Position numbers and translations under genes: made by a program. Below the pieces are notes generated by a model that did not search any database, was not told the DNA's origin, and worked only from the letters and a program-made list of their open reading frames with translations. From positions 1 to 39,941 of IMG/VR virus record IMGVR_UViG_3300022752_000162: a stretch of DNA of 39,941 nt, one strand, 5' to 3'. This document shows positions 36,293-39,941 of the stretch, piece by piece (position 1 is the first letter of the stretch; each line of letters begins with the position of its first letter). The stretch is from a virus.

Positions 36293-37327
36293 ATGAATGA
36301 GGAAGCAACCAAGGAAATGACTCCGGCTGTGGAGCCGAGCATTTCTCCAGAGAACATCACGGAGGAGCAGATCAGGGCGATGGCGGCGGAAGCCGATGGC
36401 ATCCCCTATAAGGCTTCTCCCAAGGCGAATATCGAACCTGAAGTCGCCGCTCAGGATTCTCAGGATGCCTCCAAAACAACCCCAGAGGCCAAGGAGGAAA
36501 TCAAGGATTCGGATGAATCCGCCCCCAAGGCTGAAGAAAAAGCAGAAGTTAAGACTGAAGAACGCAAGGCCTCCGATGACTCGGAAGCCAAGGAAGCCAA
36601 GGCCGAGGAGAAATCCAAGGTTGAGGATTCCAAGAAGGAAACCAAGCGGGCCAAGGAAGAGGCCCGCCTTTCGGAAAGCTGGAAGAAGCTGGAGGCCGAA
36701 AAGGCCCAAGTTCGGGCTCGTCAGGCCGAGCTTGAAAAGAAGATCGAGGAGCTTGAAGCCAAGAACGATCCGACCAGCCCAAGCCCCGATGCGCTCAGGA
36801 AATACGCCCGTGAGTGGGAGAATGAGGGAAGGGATGACCTTGCCAAAGCCGCCCGCCAACAGGCCGAAATGCTGGAGCAGAGGGCCAAGAGCCAAGCCGA
36901 GAAGGAGGAGCGTCAGAAGCGGGAGTTCACGGAACAATGGAGTTCCAGCGTCCGGCGCATGATTGAGGAGAATCCAGAGCTGAAGGATGAGGAATCCCCG
37001 TTTGCCAAGAGGGTTGTTTCCCTTCTGAAGAGCGAGGATGCCGAGCTTCGCAAACTCCTTAATTCCAGCCCCAATGGTTTCGCCTATGCCACCCAGATCG
37101 CCCGAATGCAGGAGGCGGCGGAGGCATCGGAAGCCTTGCGGAAAGAAGTTGAAACTCTGCGAAAAGAGAACACCGAGTTCAGGAAAAAAACCTCCCTGTC
37201 CGCCAGTTCAACCGCCAAGGCTCCCAAGCGGAAGTCCTTTGAGGAAATGAGTTGGGGCGAGCAGGAAGAGTTTCTCAGGCGCAATGCGTCTGATGCCGAC
37301 AAACTTGGCGTTCTCATAGGAGATTAA
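36293..37327 (+). CDS. capsid scaffolding protein, 344 aa
   Basis: Extremely charged and helical. The N-terminal 110 residues are Glu/Lys/Ala-rich and low in complexity, then comes a long coiled coil (SESWKKLEAEKAQVRARQAE; LEKKIEELEAKN) and a C-terminal helix with basic end (TAKAPKRKSFEEMSWGEQEE). This composition and the place just before the major capsid gene are typical for an internal scaffold that is removed after prohead assembly. A short RNA or DNA-contact role of the tail is possible. Confidence 0.75.
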   Translation: MNEEATKEMTPAVEPSISPENITEEQIRAMAAEADGIPYKASPKANIEPEVAAQDSQDASKTTPEAKEEIKDSDESAPKAEEKAEVKTEERKASDDSEAKEAKAEEKSKVEDSKKETKRAKEEARLSESWKKLEAEKAQVRARQAELEKKIEELEAKNDPTSPSPDALRKYAREWENEGRDDLAKAARQQAEMLEQRAKSQAEKEERQKREFTEQWSSSVRRMIEENPELKDEESPFAKRVVSLLKSEDAELRKLLNSSPNGFAYATQIARMQEAAEASEALRKEVETLRKENTEFRKKTSLSASSTAKAPKRKSFEEMSWGEQEEFLRRNASDADKLGVLIGD

Positions 37328-37332
37328 ATTAT

Positions 37333-38331
37333 ATGGCACTTATGTCCCGTTCCAATCCGGCTTCGCTGGGGAGCTATTATCAGGCTTTCCTCTCGAAGAA
37401 CCTGATTGATCGTATTAACGACACCCTGAAACTCAATGAACTGGCCCAGCAGGTTGACCTGCCCAAGAATATCGGATCGACCTCCGTTAAATTCTTCCAG
37501 TTCGACACCACCCCTGCTTCGAGCAACGTGCAGACCCTTACCGAAGGTACTCCGATCAGCACGTTCCGTGAAGTGGGCCTCAACAGCGTGAGCGTGTCCC
37601 TGACCCAATATGGGGAAGCAGTAAAGATCAGCGACATCCTCTCCCAGACCAGCCTCTTTGACGTTCTCAAAGAAGCCTCCAACACCCTCGGTCAGGAAGC
37701 GGCTCTCAAGGCCGATGACCTCTCCCGTGATCAGTTGGTGACTGGTACTGACGTTGCAGGAAGCGCCACCGAAAAGCGTTATGGTCAGGGCATTGCGTCC
37801 TTCGCAAGCCTGTCCTCGACTGCGGCGGCTTCCGCCTATCTGGATGCCGAGGATCTGCTCGATGCAGTCACGGCCCTGAAGGCCAACAAGTCCAACCCCC
37901 TCAACGGCAAGTTCACGGCGTTGGTTCCCCCGCAGGTTTCTCGTGACCTGCTTCGGGACACCGACTTCCTGAACACCGTTTATCGCAACCCTGAGACAAA
38001 GCTGGGTTCGATGATCAAGGGTGAGCTTGGTTCGTTCTATGGTGTCCGCATCGTGGAACACACCAACCCCTTCATCGAAGGAACGACTGCCGGAACGTAT
38101 AACTCCGCTGGTTCCATCTATTCAACGGTGGTGCTGGGAGCCGATGCGTTTGGCGTGGTCAAGATCGCTGGCGACTCCCCGATGAGCCCCCGCATGATCG
38201 TTCTGCAAAACGCTGACAAGAGCGACCCCTTGAACCAGACCATCACGGCTGGTTATAAGGCGTTCTATGCGGCCAAGTTGCTCAACGCAAAGCGGGCCGT
38301 TGTCATCAAGAGCAAGAGCCGTTTTGCCTAA
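37333..38331 (+). CDS. major capsid protein, N4-gp56 family, 332 aa
   Basis: Preceded by GGAG (37319-37322). The N-terminus (LGSYYQAFLSKNLIDRINDTLKLNELAQQVDLPKNIGST) and the following strand FFQFDTTPASSNVQTLTEGTPI are characteristic of the N4gp56 family (HK97 fold), with EVGLNSVSVSLTQYGEAVKISDIL next. Codon use is more biased to frequent codons here than in neighbours, fitting a very abundant protein. It makes the head shell, with scaffold and portal just upstream. Confidence 0.85.
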   Translation: MALMSRSNPASLGSYYQAFLSKNLIDRINDTLKLNELAQQVDLPKNIGSTSVKFFQFDTTPASSNVQTLTEGTPISTFREVGLNSVSVSLTQYGEAVKISDILSQTSLFDVLKEASNTLGQEAALKADDLSRDQLVTGTDVAGSATEKRYGQGIASFASLSSTAAASAYLDAEDLLDAVTALKANKSNPLNGKFTALVPPQVSRDLLRDTDFLNTVYRNPETKLGSMIKGELGSFYGVRIVEHTNPFIEGTTAGTYNSAGSIYSTVVLGADAFGVVKIAGDSPMSPRMIVLQNADKSDPLNQTITAGYKAFYAAKLLNAKRAVVIKSKSRFA

Positions 38332-38333
38332 AA

Positions 38334-38636
38334 ATGGCTAAGGGACTCGTTATCCTGATGAGTCCAGAGGCGAAGGAGGGGGGCTTGGAGACAAGCCCCT
38401 CTCCCAAGCCCGAAGAGAAGTCTTCGGGTCTGCGTCTGGAGATCCCAGCCTCGGAATTGCCGGAAGGCTCCGTTGCTGGTGATCGTGTATCTATGAAGGG
38501 GGTTCTCTCCTCCGTAGAAGGTGACACCGCTGTTGTGGAAGTGGAAGAAGCTGAGTTCATGCCATCGGAAGACGAAGGCGAAATGGACGAGGAAAAACTC
38601 CGCTCCAAGGCAGAGGAAGCCGATCTGGAAAGTTAA
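38334..38636 (+). CDS. hypothetical acidic head-region protein, 100 aa
   Basis: Starts 2 bases after the capsid stop. Acidic and Pro/Ser-rich at both ends, with a short beta-rich middle (GLRLEIPASELPEGSVAGDR; VSMKGVLSSVEGDTAVVEVE). The phrase G-D-x-V-x-x-x-x-x-x-x-x-x-x-G-D-x-A is like small head-associated or decoration proteins, but no family is recognised. Confidence 0.45.
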   Translation: MAKGLVILMSPEAKEGGLETSPSPKPEEKSSGLRLEIPASELPEGSVAGDRVSMKGVLSSVEGDTAVVEVEEAEFMPSEDEGEMDEEKLRSKAEEADLES

Positions 38637-38650
38637 GGAAGCAGTTCCCC

Positions 38651-38896
38651 GTGCCTATTTATCAATATGAAAATAGAGATGGGGAGGTTGTTTCCTACAT
38701 TCTTCCTGTTGATCAAAGGGACGGAGTGAAAGGCCTAAAGCGCATTCTTTCCGCCCCTTTCATCAGCAGGGGAGTGGCTAATCCTGATTCTTCCGAGGAG
38801 GGCGCAAAACGCTTTTACAGGCAGGCCGAGGAAAAGGGGACGCTCAAATCCAAGAAATACTCGAAGAACAGGATCAAACAAATCTGGGGATGGTGA
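38651..38896 (+). CDS. FmdB-like small protein lacking the zinc cysteines, 81 aa (GTG start)
   Basis: GTG 38651 opens MPIYQYENRDGEVVSYILPV, reminiscent of the FmdB zinc-ribbon start (MP.Y.Y.C..CG..), but no Cys remains. The rest is basic and helical (ILSAPFISRGVANPDSSEEG; YRQAEEKGTLKSKKYSKNRI). A related small protein is found beside head genes in several phages, from memory. Possibly a minor head protein. The GTG is used because no ATG is available near the conserved start. Confidence 0.45.
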   Translation: MPIYQYENRDGEVVSYILPVDQRDGVKGLKRILSAPFISRGVANPDSSEEGAKRFYRQAEEKGTLKSKKYSKNRIKQIWGW

Positions 38897-38899
38897 TTT

Positions 38900-39769
38900 A
38901 TGCCTAGCATCAAGGAAATCTATAATTCAATTGGGGAGGTGGAACTTAACGCAGAATCCATCAATCTGAATGTGGACGGGCTTGAGGCGTTAGCTTCCAC
39001 GCAACAGGCCGATGTTGCGCTGATCAAGGCTGATCTCGCCAACGGAGTAACCATCAACCAGCCAGTCGCAGTCACGGACAATTCTGGTTCTCTCACCGTT
39101 GATGGAACCGTAACGGCCAACGCTGGGACTGGAACATTCGCGGTCTCGGCGGCATCCCTTCCCCTCCCGTCTGGAGCCGCAACTTCCGCCAACCAATCCA
39201 CGGCCAACACAAGCCTAGCCAATATTGACACGGATTTGGGCGCACAGGCAGATGCTTCTGCCTCATCCGATACGGGAACATTCTCGCTAATCTCGTTGGT
39301 CAAACGCATTCTTGGAACAAAACTCCCCGATCAGTCATCTGGACGCATTCCAGTCACGCTTGCCTCCGCTGGAACGACTGGCTCAACCGCCCCCACTACG
39401 GCCAATCTTTACGCTGGAACAGACGGAACAAATCTTCGTGCCGTTTCGGTAGATACAAGCGGAAGGCCAAACACCAATATTGTTTCAGTTCCATCTGGAA
39501 CCGTCACCAACCGCTCATCCACCATCACCACGGGAGGGACAAGTCAGCAGGTAGCGGCCTCCAACACATCAAGGAAGTATTTTCTAATCCAGAACATCTC
39601 CGACACGGATATGTATCTTGGCGTTGGATATACGCCAACGACCACGACGGGCATCCTACTTGCCAAGAGCGGAAGCGGGATCACCTTTGAGTCTGGGTTT
39701 ATACCAACCTCTGCAATTAACGTATTGTGCGCCACGACAGGCAAGGCCTTCGTTGCGCTGGAAGGATAG
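38900..39769 (+). CDS. virion fibre-like protein (head or tail fibre), 289 aa
   Basis: A helical N-terminus (KEIYNSIGEVELNAESINLN) is followed by Ser/Thr/Ala/Gly-rich repetitive beta sequence (TVDGTVTANAGTGTFAVSAA; SLPLPSGAATSANQSTANTS) common in phage structural fibres. The C-terminal domain (RKYFLIQNISDTDMYLGVGY) resembles the compact beta sandwich that caps such fibres. Lies directly after the head genes, so head fibre is as likely as tail fibre. Confidence 0.6.
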   Translation: MPSIKEIYNSIGEVELNAESINLNVDGLEALASTQQADVALIKADLANGVTINQPVAVTDNSGSLTVDGTVTANAGTGTFAVSAASLPLPSGAATSANQSTANTSLANIDTDLGAQADASASSDTGTFSLISLVKRILGTKLPDQSSGRIPVTLASAGTTGSTAPTTANLYAGTDGTNLRAVSVDTSGRPNTNIVSVPSGTVTNRSSTITTGGTSQQVAASNTSRKYFLIQNISDTDMYLGVGYTPTTTTGILLAKSGSGITFESGFIPTSAINVLCATTGKAFVALEG

Positions 39770-39772
39770 GAG

Positions 39773-39941
39773 ATGGGCTTCTTCGGCGGCGGCAGTAGCG
39801 TGGATCTGGCCAGTCCTTCGGCGATTGGTAGCACCACGCCAAATACTGGCAAATTCACAACACTAGAGGCAACGACATCACTTCAAGTCTCAACCAGCGG
39901 ATTTTTGTTCGGCGGAACAAATCTATTGGAGCAAAGAAACT
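39773..39941 (+). CDS. tail protein, 5' part only (cut by the window end)
   Basis: 56 codons are visible: MGFFGGGSSVDLASPSAIGS, then TTPNTGKFTTLEATTSLQVS, ending GGTNLLEQRN at the edge. PS.IGSTTPNTGKFTTL and LEQRN are very common openings of phage tail-fibre genes that usually run to hundreds of residues. AGGAG precedes ATG 39773. The rest lies outside the window. Confidence 0.6.
   Translation, partial: MGFFGGGSSVDLASPSAIGSTTPNTGKFTTLEATTSLQVSTSGFLFGGTNLLEQRN

Noticed and set aside
36251-36937. 228-aa minus-strand frame rich in Leu/Gly
   Set aside because: It is the antisense shadow of the Glu/Lys/Ala-rich scaffold gene, whose codons give Leu/Phe/Gly in reverse. No start signal.
37324-38061. 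245-aa minus-strand frame opposite the capsid gene
   Set aside because: Shadow of a highly biased, strongly expressed gene; the plus-strand N4-gp56 match is clear.
39941-39941. Recoding of TAG, suggested by a TAG at the joined ends
   Set aside because: Several well-supported genes end in TAG (4303, 18290, 19054, 39769), so the standard code holds and the joined TAG more likely reflects missing sequence.

Overview
The window reads as most of the genome of a temperate, short-tailed (podovirus-like) bacteriophage of a Gram-negative host. The virion set is complete for that type: small and large terminase, portal, scaffold, an N4-gp56-family major capsid protein, head-tail adaptor, beta-propeller nozzle, internal or ejected proteins including a 1,560-residue polyvalent protein, and fibres. 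No tail tape measure, sheath or tail tube was seen. A tyrosine integrase marks it as temperate. A probable lipoprotein spanin and a GT9 (heptosyltransferase-type) enzyme point to an outer membrane and LPS in the host. Base composition is even across the window and gene packing is tight, mostly with 4-bp ATGA overlaps. Genes end in TAA, TGA and TAG, so the standard bacterial code applies. I cannot name the host.

Layout. (1) 30-15687, rightward: small genes, an XhlA-like membrane protein, fibre genes, tail adaptor and nozzle, three internal virion proteins, a PD-(D/E)XK nuclease, a 2OG-Fe(II) oxygenase and the endolysin. (2) 15688-17368: probable attP/terminator gap, leftward integrase and a ribbon-helix-helix protein, then a divergent control region. 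(3) 17369-26374, rightward early operon: HTH protein, probable single-strand annealing protein, RecB/Cas4-like nuclease, DUF736-like protein, further nucleases, DUF4406, a dATP/dGTP pyrophosphohydrolase, several tiny membrane proteins, a GT9 glycosyltransferase, a DnaB-type helicase and an FkbM methyltransferase. (4) 26433-30417, leftward: an island of mostly small genes with plasmid-like flavour (ArdC N-terminal domain, RadC, a DnaA-domain-IV-like HTH), converging on operon 3 at a hairpin. (5) 30418-31165: about 750 bp without genes, holding a leaderless promoter with operator repeats, a purine-rich tract, a strongly folded stretch and a second promoter. (6) 31166-39941, rightward: packaging and head genes, with a small lysis-like cassette between terminase and portal, running into fibre genes cut by the window end.

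How it fits together: region 3 supplies recombination-dependent replication (annealing protein, exonuclease-like protein, helicase). No DNA polymerase, primase or RNA polymerase is seen, so these must come from the host. Regions 6 and 1 together form one late virion/lysis block, consistent with a circular map, although the two window ends do not join into a sensible gene as given. The most interesting unexplained elements are the structured intergenic RNA candidate at 30814-31104, the matched promoters whose predicted start falls on the ATG, and the leftward anti-restriction-like island.
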